Shown one piece after another: positions 11,741 through 23,997 of a stretch of 64,000 bases of DNA. Within the stretch, counting starts at the first letter, position 1. Each line of letters opens with the position of its first letter. The position numbers and the translations under genes were made by a program. Under the pieces are notes generated by a model. That model had not been told where the DNA came from. It searched no databases and saw only the letters and a list, made by a program, of their open reading frames with translations. The DNA lies in assembly GCF_028640845.1 (NCBI RefSeq), contig NC_080542.1, forward strand, positions 137,694,346 through 137,758,345, written 5' to 3'. Source of the DNA: Ahaetulla prasina (lineage: Eukaryota; Chordata; Lepidosauria; Squamata; Colubridae).

Positions 11741-12480
11741 ATGGGATCTGTCAATAGTCTTGCAGGTGCTCATGTCCCCCCTCCCCCATTTGAGCACTTA
11801 GGATCAGCCAGTGTCCGGCTGCTTACCTTCAAGGTTGCCTTTCTTGTAGCAATCACATCTGTACACAGGATTTCGGAGCTGTGGTCTCTGTGCGAAATGA
11901 CTTGTGTATTTTTTACCCGGATAGAGTTGTTCTCCATTTGAACCCGACATTTGTGCCAAAGATTAACACTTGGTTCCACAAGGCACAAGAAGTTATTCTA
12001 CCAGACTTCTGTCCGAACCCAAGACATCTGCACAAACGATACTGGCATATTTTAGATGTCCGCAGAGCACTGCACAAGTACATACACTGTATCTCATCCT
12101 TCCAACGGACGGAAGCTCTGTTTGTTTCATTTCAGCCCAAATCTATGGGCAAGAAGGTGTCTCCATCCACCATTGGATGCTGGCTAAAGGCATGCATTGC
12201 ATTGGCCTATGAACAACAGGCCAGGCCAGCACTGAGCCATATCACAGCACACTCAACCAGAAGTGCTGCGACCACAGCGGCCTGGGCTATGCAGGCTTCA
12301 ATCCTTGAGATTTGCAGAGCAGCCACCTAGGCTTCCCCCTCATCATTTGTGAGGAATTACAAATTGGTCATGTTTGCCTTGGCGGACGCAGTGTTCGGAA
12401 GACGGGTGCTACAGCGGGTTTTGCCAGCTGAGGGGACCCTGGACCAACTGGGTTCCTGCCCTACTAAATTCTCATATATC
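11741..12480 (+). pseudogene. DIRS tyrosine recombinase, broken
   Basis: Frame 11741-11941 has FKVAFLVAITSVHRISELWS, the N-terminal core of DIRS recombinases. Frame 11881-12330 continues with FCPNPRHLHKRYWHILDVRR and the H-x-x-R box AHSTRSAA (His at about residue 124). A TAG at 12328-12330 stands where the family has Trp (AATW). It cuts off the tail that carries the catalytic tyrosine (FVRNYKL, then FGRRVLQ, still readable in frame beyond it). These enzymes insert circular cDNA by site-specific recombination. Confidence 0.8.
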
Positions 12481-12689
12481 CCATCCTTGGAATCTCTAAG
12501 CAGCGCATAGGAGAAGGAACGTTGGACTTTGAACAGCCACTAACTGAATATTTGTAAGTCAAAAACTCAAAGTGACTAACATAAACAATGCACATTCCTC
12601 CTCCTATTTACAGATAAGAATGATAAATAATGGCTTTTAATATCCATCACTCACTATTTTTTTCTGCAGTGTATTGGTAGTAGTGTGTT

Positions 12690-12850
12690 GTAGTTTAGTG
12701 GTTAAAGGCAACAGGCTAAAAATTGGGTGATGTGAGTTCTAGTTTCGCTTTACGCATGAAAGCTGGCTGGATGACTTTACACCAGTCACTCTCTCTCAGC
12801 TCATGATGTCAGGCTTATGCAACAGGTCAATCATTCAATTTCTTCTCAAA
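12690..12850 (+). mobile_element. tRNA-derived SINE fragment
   Basis: A tRNA-like head 'tagtttagtggttaaaggca' is followed by 'gtgagttctagtttcgc' (B-box-like), then 'ctggctggatgactttacac' and 'cagtcactctctctcagct'. The same body occurs at 52747 and, on the minus strand, at 58440. The 3' end is missing or decayed. Confidence 0.65.
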
Positions 12851-14495
12851 CAATAGTTCAACATTAGATTGATCCCCCCCACCCCCCCAAAAAAAGTGAA
12901 TCCTACACTTGTGCCAGAAAAGCTACAATTAAAAAAAAAGTTTAGGCTTTACCTGTTATTGCCAATATATTAAACAAAATGTGTAATATGGCATTTATCC
13001 AAATGGTTATAGATAAATTATAAATATTTAAAATTTTATTATTTAATTTTTATATAAACTATAAACATGTCAGTAAAGGAAAAGAGTTTTAGATTGATGT
13101 GCAGCAATTATTTGTTCTTACTGTTCTGGGAAACTATTTTTGGTTAATATTAAGGAAAGTTTAGAGACTTAAAAATAGTTTACAAGGGTCTTTGCTATCT
13201 TGCCTTTCTCCCCCAGATTCTGTCTGTGTACTTCCTTTTTATTTAGTTACTAGATTGATTGTAAGTGGCTGCTCATCAGATGATTGATTTTAAATAGCTG
13301 ACATTTCATAAAATTATACATATAAAAACACCAAAGGAACAAAACATTTTGTATTACTGTATGGGACTATAACATAATTGCATAAGATAAACAGCATTAC
13401 AAATCTTGAAAAATTCTGAATTAAATAAAGTGCTTTAATTTTTGAAACTTATTATCAGAAGGGAGAAAAATTACAGGCAAGATATTTGAAATGTTGTCAT
13501 GCTGCCCCCTGCTGAAGATATTTAATAAATGAGGTTTTGTCCTTCATATCATAGTGGTTGTGCTCTATTTTTTCTGAAAATAAAAAAGTATTTTGTTGAT
13601 TGAAAAAAAATCTTACTGTACCACTATATCACTTGTATATCATAAGCAAATAAATAATGGAATTAAGTGAACATATTCAGAAAATAGAAAGGAAAGTTCT
13701 GGCGCAAGAAGAATCATCACTGAACCTTTCTAAAACAACCCAAAATATCTTAAGATAGATTTTTCAGATATAAGACACTACCTTCTGTGTTGACTTTAGT
13801 TTTTTAGAGTTAACATTAGTTTTTTTATTTGAAGGAATAATATTTAAGTAATATAACTTTTTTTTCATGTTTTATCTCAGGTTTCTATGTGTGTATATAA
13901 TACGGAATCTGAAATCTCCTGATCCAAGACTTCTCATTCTGTATGTTTTCTCAAAATGCTGGAGAGTTTATTTTTGTCCCCATCCCATATTTTAAGTTCC
14001 ATCTATAAATGGAATTATGATATTTATTTATTTTAATTAAAAGGTAGTTTATATACAAACTTACAGATATAGGTCTACAAGTATCAAAAAGGATTTTAAT
14101 AATACTGTATATTGAATCCAGATTTATCCTTAGGGTATCCCCTTGAAATAAGTGGAACTTTAGTTAATAATGGTTAAAGGTCATTGATTTAGTTGGGCTA
14201 CTCAGTCTAATTTCAGCCCTTTGTGTTCAAGATTTTTCTCTTCAATCTGATGATTCTCTGAACAAAAAAAAAATGTAGAAGTTGTACTTCTCACAGTAGT
14301 TAATTATGCATATACTCATTCATGCAAATACATTTTTCCCTAGTGTCCTGTAAACCCAAATAAGCTCTTATTCTTTCCTTATTTGTGTGTACATGCTAGG
14401 GATTATATTGACCACTGATGCATTATTTTTATTTCAATAAATGATCTGATAGGAATCATAAATTTATCTATATTTTTCTTAGTTTTTATTATTTG

Positions 14496-14625
14496 TCTGG
14501 TGGCACAGTGGTTAGAATGCAGTATTGCTGACAAACTCTGCCCACATTCTGGAGTTCAATCGTTATACACCTCAAGGTTGACTCAGAGTGACTAAAGCAC
14601 TCTATGGAGTGCTTTTTTAGAATTT
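14496..14625 (+). mobile_element. tRNA-derived SINE fragment
   Basis: It starts 'ctggtggcacagtggttaga' with a B-box-like 'gagttcaatcg', then 'caaggttgactcagagtgac'. At 14594-14615 a perfect 9-bp hairpin (AAAGCACTC TATG GAGTGCTTT) lies near its 3' end. Confidence 0.6.
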
Positions 14626-15439
14626 TTCTTTAAAAATGTCTGACATTGTATGGGTCATATCAATGTATTTTATATCAGAGCCACAGTTGCTACTGTAATG
14701 TGAATGGAACAATTGTGGTTAAAACTTTCACTTATTCACTTTCACTTGTTCCGGAAACTCGTTACTTTATAGTATCTTTGTAAATCTAACCTACTTCTTA
14801 AGATTATCTTGATATAAAAGCGGTCTGTGATTGGAGAAAGGAGGGGATGGAAAAAAAATTATTAACTTAGAGTAGAAAAGTGGAAGATTGACATGATGGC
14901 CAGAAATGTGTGCTTTTCAGGCAAAACTGAAAGAAATGGAATATGCCACAAATAGAAATATTAACTGAGATTCTCTTGAATAGAGAGAGCTTCAAGTAGA
15001 TTGTCCTTTTCTTAAGCTTCAGGTATATTGTCCCTTTCTTTGAAAAGCAACAACCAGAGATTTCACCAGTATATTATAAACAAGAATTGTATATTGAATA
15101 TCCTGTGATCAGTTTCATATTTCAGTTTCCATTTCCATGAGATAATCATCCTATAGAACCTTATTTTATGCTATTTATGTCTAGAGGCTAATTATTTTAA
15201 TACATGCGTTATTGATTTGCCTTAGGAGCACATGGACCTGCTTTTCCTTTGCGTCATAGTTACCCAAACATGAATTACTTTCCTAGGGTGCCATTTATGT
15301 GGACCTCCTGCATAAAGAATATTACAAATCTGCCTGGTATCATATTTCATAAATATGGAATTGTTATGTTGAGGATAAAAACATATGTGTCCACAGGGAA
15401 AGACAATGATAAAACATTATTGCAACTCAGGCTCTAAGC

Positions 15440-15914
15440 CAGCGGTTCTCAACCTGTGGGTCGCAACCCCGTTGGGGGTCGAATGACGATTTGCCAGGGG
15501 TCGCCTAAGACCATCAGAAATATGGGAAGTATACTTGCAAGTCGAAGAATCGCGCTCCAATGGTTGACTCCACAAGCCAGCTGCAGGCTCTTCAAATCGC
15601 TAGCCGAATTTGGCTTCAGGCGCGATGAATTAAAAAAAGAGAGAAATCTTTGCTCTGATGTCTTCCTCTCAAGCCAGCTGTAATCACTCCCAATCGCTAG
15701 CCTAATCTGGCTTCAGGTGCGATAAACTTAATAGGGGAGGAGTCTCCGCTTTAATGCCTCCGTCCTCAAGGCAATCGCAAGCAGTTTAGATCGCTAGCCA
15801 ATACGGCTTCAGGTGCGATAAATTCAAAATGAAAATAATTTTACGGTTGGGGTCGCCACATCGTAGGGAATTGTATTAAAGGGGTCGCAGCACTATAAAG
15901 GTTGAGAACCACTG
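15440..15914. mobile_element. SPIN/Charlie-like hAT MITE with perfect 8-bp TSD
   Basis: The TSD is CTCTAAGC at 15432-15439 and 15915-15922. The inverted ends are CAGCGGTTCTCAACCTGTGG on the left and AAAGGTTGAGAACCACTG on the right. The subterminal blocks 'gggtcgcctaagaccatcag' (left) and 'ttggggtcgcc...gtattaaaggggtcgcagca' (right) match what I know of the SPIN/OposCharlie hAT group, for which repeated horizontal transfer among tetrapods, squamates included, is established. The interior differs: a 97-bp unit repeats about 2.6 times (15574-15828). No transposase, so non-autonomous. Confidence 0.8.
15574..15828. repeat. 97-bp tandem array inside the SPIN-like element
   Basis: Units begin with AAGCCAGCTG at 15574, AAGCCAGCTG at 15671 and AAGGCAATCG at 15768, a spacing of exactly 97 each time. 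The core ATCGCTAGCC recurs at 15596, 15693 and 15790, followed by 'ggcttcaggtgcgataaa'-type sequence. Units differ by point changes, so the array is not brand new. Confidence 0.85.
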
Positions 15915-16083
15915 CTCTAAGCCCTCTTGTACAAAAGCATTTTACTGAAAGCATGGAATCCTATGGACACTTCTAGATAATAGTTGGCAAACAGTATACA
16001 CATTGTGTCCTTGTTCTGGATTTGACAATTCAAAAGTATTTGACTAATCAATTTCCTTTCTTTGAGGTTTAAAGGAAAATGAA

Positions 16084-17300
16084 GCTCTGTTTATTTTATT
16101 TTATTTATTAATTTATTTGCTGCCAATCTCACTGTGGGGCTCTTCTAAGCAATTTACAACAGTTAAAAGGAAGAAATGAGTGTAAACAAAACAGAAGCAA
16201 AATAATAAAAACAGTGAAATAAACAATGAAAAAGAAAATGAGAATATATCAGTATGATAAGAAAATGATGGCCAGGTGGAAAGCAGAAAGCAATGCAGAG
16301 TGCGGGGGACGTAGAGTCTGCCACCAATCCAATAGCCACTTCTAGCATGGAATTTCCCACTGAGTCCTCAGGCCAACTGGCAGAACCAGAACTTTCTTCC
16401 ACAAGGATAAGAGGGGAAGGGTAGATCTGACTTTAGAGGATAAGATGTTCCAAAGGGCAGGTACTGTGGCAGAGAAGATTCTTCTTCTGAATCCCGATAG
16501 TTGAAGTTCTTTGATTTATGAAATCCCTCTCTGCTGGCACAAATAGGATGGCTTGTCTTAGCAGAACAAGACAGTTTATCAAGTAATCTGGATTTATGAC
16601 ATTAAGTGCTTTAAAGATCATAACTAATATCTTGAATTGCACTCAGAAGCAGACCGGAAGCCAGTGAAATTCATGGAGCAGAAGTTAATATGGGCCATCC
16701 TAGAGGCCTCTAAGACCTAGGATCTAAGACCTAGGTTTTGCTGCCGCAGTTTGCACCAGCTGAAGCTTTTGAATGGATTTCAAGGGTCAGCCCATGTAGA
16801 GCACCTTGCAGTACTCCAGACAAGAGATTACTAAGTCTTAGTAACCAAGTTCAGGGAGTCATGATTCAGGAAAGATTGCAGCTGGTGCAGAAACCAGAGC
16901 TATGCAAAAGCTCTTCTAGTCACCTGATCTTTGAACAAGGAGTTGTGAATCCAGGAGAATCCATATGTTGCAAACTGAGTCTGAACAAGGTAAGGCAACC
17001 CTGTCCAGAACTAAGGATGACAGAAACTGGGATCCTGAGGCTCCATGCACTCAAAGCCAGTCAGTCTTGTCAGGGTTCAATTGAAGCTCCCCATCTAGGT
17101 CCTTATAATCTCCAGGCATCATGAGAGGGCAGGAAGAGCATCACTCAAGATAGAGATGGAGAGCTGAATATCATCAACATATTGATGATATCTCAACCCA
17201 TGGTGATAGATGATCTTGCCCAATGGCTTCATAGAGAGGTTAAAAGGAGAGGAGAGAGTACCAAGCCATGCAGAATATTGCAAGTGAGAGGTCAATGTTG
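16084..17300 (-). pseudogene. L2-clade LINE, antisense, RT and 3' end remnants
   Basis: Read on the minus strand, 17290-17150 gives pieces of the L2 palm: SPLLFNLSMKPLGKIIYH, then YHQYVDDIQLSIS, where the family has YADDTQLYIS. Further on are GSFN-x-TLTRLTG-like and coding-end pieces, and the 3' end at about 16084-16160 has an AATAAA-rich tail. Many stops and frame changes make it an old fossil. Short + strand frames over it are shadows. Confidence 0.65.
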
Positions 17301-18639
17301 TGTGTAGAATTTTTTTTAGAATGAATTAAATGAGTTTTGCCTAGACCTATTAAATCTTTTCTGGCATTGTATATTGCAAACAATGTTCTGATAATTTTTT
17401 TGATTATAATCTAGAAGCAACTCTTACCAATAACTGTAGCTTTGCCATGCTTAACTATAATTGTGAAAGACTGGAGACCTAGCTGTTTTTCATATTTAAA
17501 CAGATTGGGGTATTAATTTTGAAAAAACCTGAACTTGTTATGTTGCATGACAAATGCGCAGAGTGACTCATTCTTCTTCAGAAATTCATTTCAGCACCAG
17601 GTCTACTTACCATTAGCTTGTTGAAAAATGGAAATTCTTCAAAGCTCACTTAAAAAAAACAACCAACAAGCTTTCCTTAATTAGCTTTTTTCTACTTGTA
17701 TTTTTCTAAAAATACATTATATTTGCTTGCAATTATCACTTTTTCTTTTATATTATAACAATAAAAACAAAGCACTGCATTAAATTTATTTAAGTTGTTC
17801 TTAAATATTTATTGCAGTGGTTTTGTCACACACTATTTTCCCTTTTATGTGATGCATGACTGTATACATACCGAAATTTAAATATCAACCCATGTAACAA
17901 AAATGAAGAAATGTATTTTCTGAGAAGCAAATAATACCAAAACTTTCAAATTAGCTCAAAAATAAATGTTTTCATCCAATTTTCCTTTGTATGATAGCTT
18001 AATTTATCAAAGAATAATTTTATTTTAGATATAATTAATTACAATGTAATGTTAAGCTTTTGGTCTTGCCTACTCCTTCGTTTATGTGAAGTGAATTCTA
18101 TTCGGCACTGATTACAGGGGAAATAATCTTATGCAATCTTGTACTGGTACTGTATATCCATCCTGGAAGTATATCTCCTGTAATTTGTCATTATCTTTAT
18201 AAGAAAGCAAGTGAAGACATATCTAGAGGTTTGCAAGTTTGGAGGATTTGTTAAGAGTTAATAATTAATTTAGGGGCATAGATTTGCATATAGATAACAT
18301 ATGCATTAGGTATTTTGACTTTCTCAGACTTGAGCATGAAGAACTGCAATCGAAAATACAGTACATAATTGCCCAATTGCCTGAGCTGTATTCAGAAAAT
18401 GAGAAACAACATTTGTCACAGCAAAATGATATGTATACGTTGTACTGTGGTGCAGTTCTACTGTGCTTTCCAAAAGCCTCAAATATCCTGCCATTTAAAG
18501 TTCAAGATCCGCTATAAACTGAGCATTGAGAGCAGTGAGAAACATGAAACATGGAATGCAAATTTAAGATGTAACATAACACATTCAGTAAAATTGAGAG
18601 ATTGCCAATTCCCAATTGCATCTGCCTATCCCACCAGGT

Positions 18640-18830
18640 TAAACAAAAGAGGTAATGTTTCATGCCCAACATCAGGACCTAGGAGCCTCTTCTGCCATGG
18701 GACCTGCCCTGGGGAACACCATTCACCCTGAAGTGAGATTGGTTCCATCTCTCCCAGTCTTCTGGAAATCCCTTAAAAGCTAGTTGTGCCTGAGGATTAC
18801 AAGGGAATAGTAATTGTCAGAGTGCTGAAA
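18640..18830 (+). pseudogene. L2-clade LINE, C-terminal fragment
   Basis: One frame near 18700-18780 reads ALGNTIHPEVRLVPSLPVFW, then KSLKS, matching the PEVRL-x-PSL-x-VF-x-K-x-LKT tail typical of this LINE clade. It is short and flanked by unrecognised sequence. Confidence 0.55.
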
Positions 18831-19041
18831 ATTGTGGCTGCTTTCAGGAGACATAGGGAGCAAGTCAAAGCACTGTGGGGTCGGTATTTGGATATGTCAC
18901 AGGACGGTAGCCTTGAAAAAAATCTGCCAAGTTCATAATGGATTCTTTTCATTTTGAAGATCTCAAAAATGTGGATAATGTGTGGCTTTACAGTTCAGAG
19001 GAATAAATTTCTAGGCCTATTTTAACTGATTTTTATTTGTA

Positions 19042-19265
19042 ATACAAGTAGTCCTTGATTTACGGTCACAAAAAATTTCTTAATCCAACTTCCCACATTG
19101 ACCTTGCTTGTCAGAAACTGGCTAGGAAGTTTGCAGTTGGTGATCCCATGGCCCCATGCGACAATCTTTGAAAATACTTACTGGTTGCCAAAATGCCCAA
19201 TTTTAACTAGTTCTTTTTAAGTATATTTATTTGTAAGTTATAAGTGCAAGGAGCGGTCATAAATC
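19042..19265 (+). repeat. Interspersed repeat starting 'aagtagtccttgatttacgg'
   Basis: It shares its start and internal blocks (a 'ttgcttgtcagaaa' block, a 'gtgatccc' block) with the better copy at 51208-51590. The family is common in squamates, but I cannot assign its class with confidence. Confidence 0.55.
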
Positions 19266-21129
19266 CTTTTTTGAAATGTTGAAAATATCAAAATTAAATG
19301 GTATCTGTCATTCTTTTTGCATAGTTCATAGAGCAGCTACTTTGTGTACATGTCTGTGCTGGTTTATAAGTTTGCGTTCTTATAAATAAAAGAAATTAGT
19401 ATGGAGATAATTATTTCATTTTTATCTCATTGATTTCATTTTATTTCATTTCATATTTTTCTTAATCTAATATACTCTTTTAAGGCAATAACTACAATCA
19501 ACTGCTTTCTTTGAACAAGACTTCTACACTACTCAACTGTCATTTTCTCCCACTCTTCTTGAACAAATTGTTCCAGTTGTTTTAAGTTTGATAGGTTTCT
19601 TTTTTTCAACATCCTAAATATTTGATTAGGGTTATATTTAAATAAATATAGAATAGCCTTTTCAAAAGTCAGATTAAATTGTTGCCATCAAGTATGCTGT
19701 ACAAGTATGGTAAATCTCAAAACATTCCCATAGTTCAAAGATTTTGTTCTAGTAACAGTACTGATTCTGAAATTGTGTATCATATGTATTACAAATTTTA
19801 TAAGCGTCTTCAGCAGGAAGTTATCTGGCCTGATTTTAAATCTAAACCAGGAAGAGATACTTCTGAGTAGATAAAAAATTTTTACTTGCAGATCAGAACC
19901 CTAAGATTATAATGACAACAGCCAGATTTTTAACAATGACTATAAAAGCAAGGCTCCTAGTAACAAATCAATGAATTGGGGCTTTTTAAGTCTGTTACGT
20001 GTTATTTGTTAAATATTTTACTTTATAAACTGTTTTGTATAATCTTAAATTTAGATTATATTTGTAACTTGCTTCTGGGCCTTTTGGCTATAAGTAAAAT
20101 TGAATTAGTTTTTATTGTTCGAAACTGCTTTTGGTATTTGGATAAACAGAATATTGGGATATAAATTCAATAGTAATAAAATGTAAATTAGAAGTATGGC
20201 AGGTATGAACTATAAGAACAATTTTTATTACTAATTCAGCAATTATTGTTTTCTGAATAAATGCTTGCTAAGAGGAACAGTTAGTACGTATCCATTTAGT
20301 TCTTGTTAAGTCATACCTGTACTCCATTAGTGAGTCAAGTGAAAAATTCCCATTTGCAGTGATATTATATAAGATACCCTATCTCCTATAAAAAATTTAA
20401 GTTATATTTCAGTTTAAATCTAAAATATATTTCAATTGTTTCTCCATCTCACAAAAGCACATACAATCTTAACCATTTGTTTCAGAATGAGAACTACATG
20501 GAAATACTCACTGATGGCTAGGACAGCAATTAATACAGTCAAATCATATATTAATATATTCTTTTAATTGCCAGTTGAGAGCAGTGTCTGCCCTAAGTTT
20601 AAACAGGTATTAGTTTCAACACAATTTAAAAAATGGATGAGATAGTTAATTGCACTCTTTTGCATGTACATATACACCACAGTATAAGTATTTATGTGCT
20701 TTAGCTGAAACAAATTATGTTTGGCTCACAAAGCAAGAGGCAGGTATGATTGGCTTTATTCATATATATGTTTTGTTTTATTTAGGTAATAAAGTGTGTA
20801 ATCAACATATGTGACAATAGTAATTGTCCCCTTTTATGTACAGGTCCTATGTAATATATATGACAATGTTAAAAAAAAGGATGGGGGGTTAGATTGCTTA
20901 GGCAGCCTACTATATGATGTTGACACCCCACCCCCCCAGCCAGCAGACATCCTTGTTTATATCTTGGGTTTGTAGCTTCACAACCATCATTAAACAAGCC
21001 TCACGTAGAGTACAAAATATTTTCTTACTCTAGCAGTTTAGAGTAAGCAGTTTAGCAGAGAAGATCTTAGCATTTTTACTGTAACATGTATGATCCGTAT
21101 GGTGGTTTGAACATCAACAGTGTTTTAAG

Positions 21130-22895
21130 CATAATAAATAAAACATGGGTTCCAGAGGGAACTGGGAATATCCTGGGGCTTTGCTACATGGTCCTGTCAA
21201 AGCTCTGGTCATGCCCTGGAATCAAAGATGTCTGAGGCTTTAGACAGGATCTTGCCTGCAGCCTCTTTTGACCCATCACTTTCAACATTCCCCATGGTTC
21301 ATGGAGGAGCTGCAGGTCCTAAGAGATGCCTAAAATGGAGGAAAATGAGGGGTAAAGCCAGTAGGACACAACTTTAGAGCTTCTATTAAGGCCTACCTCA
21401 TGGTGGTAAGAGCAGTGAAACACCATTATTTCTGGTTGATGAAAGTGTCAAAAGATGGTGACAACCAGGTGAGTTCAGGCCAAGATAAATTTCTCGCTGC
21501 AGGTGGGAATGTTTCTTTTAAGGGAGCACTAGTTTGCTGCCTCCTTTAAAAAAATCATCTCTTGATTCTACTTGTCTGGACAATTTCCGTACAGTGTCTT
21601 ACCTTACCTTTTGAGAGAAAATGGTTGCTATTAGCTTCAGAAGGTCCTGGATGAAACAGATTACCGTATTTTTCGGACTATAAGATGCATTTTTTTTTTG
21701 TCTTTCAAAAAGAGGTGAAAATATCTGAGCGTCTTATAAACCAAATCTTGCCGAAGCCCTGCCCAACAGTTGGCTGGTTTTTTGCCTCTGCAAAAAATAG
21801 CTGTTTCTTTGTGGCAGAGCTTAAAGCACTCCTTTTTAATATCTATATAAAGCTGCTGGGTAAAATCTTCTGCCATCAAGGGGTGAGATACCATCAGTAA
21901 GTTAATGTTGTTCAAGTTTACATATCTATCCCAGGTGATCCAAGTGATGCTGTCATTATCCTCTCATAATGCCTAGATATTGGGAGGGTCTGGATGGAGG
22001 ACAACAGATTTCAGCTGAATTCTGGTAAGACTGAACGCCTTAGGTTGTGTGGAACCACTAGCTCCAGGACTTTAAACATCTTTATTTCTGGATTGGGTTG
22101 CACTTCCCCAGACATACGCTGTACCCAATCTGTGAGTTCTCCTGGACTTAGGATTCCTGCTCAATGAGCAGAATGGCTGTCATGGCTAGGAAAGCCTTTG
22201 TATAAATGATTGTGCACCAATTGCTCCTTTCCTAGATCAGGAATCCCTGCACTGAATTACTCGAGCACCGGTCATCTCATGCCTATACTACTTCAGTGTG
22301 CTCTACATGGCACTACCCTTGCAGAATGTCCAGAAGCTTCAGCTGATGCAAAAAGCATCTGCATGGGCCCTTGGAGTTCCCAGAGTGCCCTATGTCCTTT
22401 GAACTGCACTAGCTGCCAGTTTGCTTCTGATCCAATTCAAAACTGTTGGTTATCATCTTTAAAGCCTTTCATGGCCTGGGTCAGACTATCTGAGGAACCA
22501 GTTCACCCAGATGGGATTAGCCCACCCCATCCACACTGGTAGAATGAGCATGCTCTGCCATCTGGAACTTCATGCCTCCCACAGTGAGATCTGTTCCCAC
22601 CCTTTTGGCCTTCTGAAAGGCCTTGACGACCTGGCTACGCAACTAGTCTGGGTCTCCAAAAGGGGTGTTGCATTTAGAAAGTTTATTGGAATAGATAACA
22701 GTTCACCTCCTCCCTATGTGCAATTTGCTCTCTCCCTCTCCATCTAAGTCTCTCCCTCTCCATTCATTTTAACTGAATTTAATTTTTGAGATCCCTATTT
22801 ATTTTTTAATATTTTAATTACATGTCTGTAAGGCGCTTAGAATCACCTTTAGCGAGATGAGTATCATACAAGTTTAATTAATAAATAAATATACT
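21130..22895 (+). pseudogene. L2-clade LINE, degenerate, interrupted by a MITE
   Basis: The part before 21600 has a 'gttcatggaggagctgcagg' block, like the region between endonuclease and RT in this clade. After the insertion at 21663-21890, the frame near 21950-22060 reads as a decayed CLD-x-GRVWMEDNRFQLNSGKT, the post-YADD helix. Next are L-x-W-LPV-like and GLLKGLDDLAT stretches, and the 3' end 'gtaaggcgcttagaatcacc' runs into AATAAATAAATA. Stops occur throughout. Confidence 0.65.
21663..21890. mobile_element. DNA-transposon fragment inside the L2 remnant
   Basis: It begins after TA with CCGTATTTTTCGGACTATAA, a conserved MITE terminus widespread in vertebrates, and then 'gagcgtcttataaacc', an inverted echo of the start. 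The right end is not clear, so this is a truncated or decayed copy. Confidence 0.55.
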
Positions 22896-23059
22896 CTAAA
22901 GGTAGTCAATATTCTCTCAGTATAAGTCTATTCATGTTATAAAATATGTTCAAAAGAGTTTTTTCAAATTACTGTGATAACTCTTCGAATTTTATTGTTT
23001 AATTGTTTAGGTTTTTGCCCTAAATATTTTTGTACTTCTATTAAATGTAAAATTACCCA

Positions 23060-23340
23060 GGAAAGATTGATTGAAGAAACATAACTTGACTCTCAGCTTC
23101 AGTAAAATTCACAAGTAAAAACCAGAAAAAATAAAACAATGCAATAATAAATACAAGGAACAAAAGAACTTTGGGCAACAACAAGAAGTAAATCTACACT
23201 ACCCAGGAGTTACTTTGATAAGATCTAGGCAAAGAGCCAGGTGTTCAAGACCCTCCAAAATGTCTGCAATCTGGGGACCACCTGGATCTTAGGAGAAACA
23301 TCATTCCATCAGAGACAAGTGTTTGTCTTTAGATGATGCT
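23060..23340 (-). pseudogene. L2-clade LINE 3' coding end, antisense fragment
   Basis: The minus-strand frame over 23220-23335 recalls the LINE tail (F-L-L-R, then TFWRVLNTWLF-like words, broken). It ends just before the solo LTR at 23377. Confidence 0.4.
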
Positions 23341-23376
23341 CTTTGTAGTAAACAGGCAGACCGTATTTGCTTATTG

Positions 23377-23997
23377 TGTTGTGGCTCCAGCCCCCCCTCC
23401 CCCCCCGGGCCTGTTCCCCTGCCAGAAAGTGACTCAGAGAGTGAGGGGGAAGGGCCGTCAGGGCTCCTGTCTGCAGGGCCGGCCTCTCTGGCTCAGCTCC
23501 AGGAGCCAGAGGCAGGCCAGGTGGAGGAGGTGACGAGGCTTCTGTCTCCTGTATCTCCCCCCGCCCAGGCAACGCTTCCAGACCCAGCTGTGGATAATCA
23601 GTCCTGGTTAGATCCCAGTTTTCGTAGACAAGAGAGGCGGGAATAACAAAAGAAGGGATGGGGCAGGCCTAGAGAGTGCTGAGTCACGGAGCCACACCCC
23701 ACAGGGTATAAAAGCAGGAGGGGCTGCTCTACTACTTCGTGACAGCCAAAACAAACTGACTGGTGGAAACTTGAGCTAAACTATTTGACTGAGCATTTGG
23801 CCTGGATTGCTGTTTGTTCCTGACTTCCTGGTTGCTCCAGTAATGAGCTTCTGTGATGCTGGCATCAGGGAAGATAAAGAAAACCTTGGCAGACGATCGT
23901 TGGTTTGCTGCCAGAGCTGATAGCTGCTGTGGACTAAATTGCTGGCTAATTGAGTCAGTTCACGTGTCTCCCGGACTGAGGTGTGGGGGACAGAACA
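23377..23997 (+). mobile_element. Solo LTR (Gypsy-like, tentative), + orientation
   Basis: It starts TGTTGTGGCTCC and ends GGGGGACAGAACA, the same terminal words as the better-bounded LTR at 40531-41079 (TGTTGTG...ACAGAACA). A promoter-like TATAAAAG stands at about 23707, as expected at the U3/R border. An exact 5-bp TSD is not seen for these borders; CTTAT at 23370-23374 and 23999-24003 would fit slightly shifted ends. No internal region or second LTR is nearby, so it is a solo LTR. The 5' half holds an open frame with an acidic ESDSESEGEG stretch. Confidence 0.7.

Larger units (their letters stand above)
7180..12540 (+). mobile_element. Degenerate DIRS-type (tyrosine recombinase) retrotransposon
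   Basis: The order is leader, gag-like frames, reverse transcriptase, RNase H/methyltransferase-region remnants and tyrosine recombinase, all on the + strand, as in vertebrate DIRS-1-like elements. No LTR, integrase or protease was found, which also fits DIRS. The left border is approximate. The right end stops after 'ggagaaggaacgttggactt', a sequence typical of the start of the DIRS terminal region, and no inverted terminal repeat follows, so the element is truncated. A minus-strand SINE (8350-8604) interrupts the gag part. Every domain carries stops or frameshifts, so the copy is dead. Confidence 0.85.

Noticed and set aside
18284..18517. 77-codon open frame with a helical look (DFLRLEHEELQSKIQYIIAQ) as a possible host exon
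   Set aside because: No convincing splice borders in phase with PTPRN2, no family match, and chance frames of this size are common in the window.
23323..23646. 107-codon open frame as a host gene
   Set aside because: Most of it lies inside the solo LTR at 23377-23997; the acidic stretch is shared with the other LTR, so it belongs to the element.
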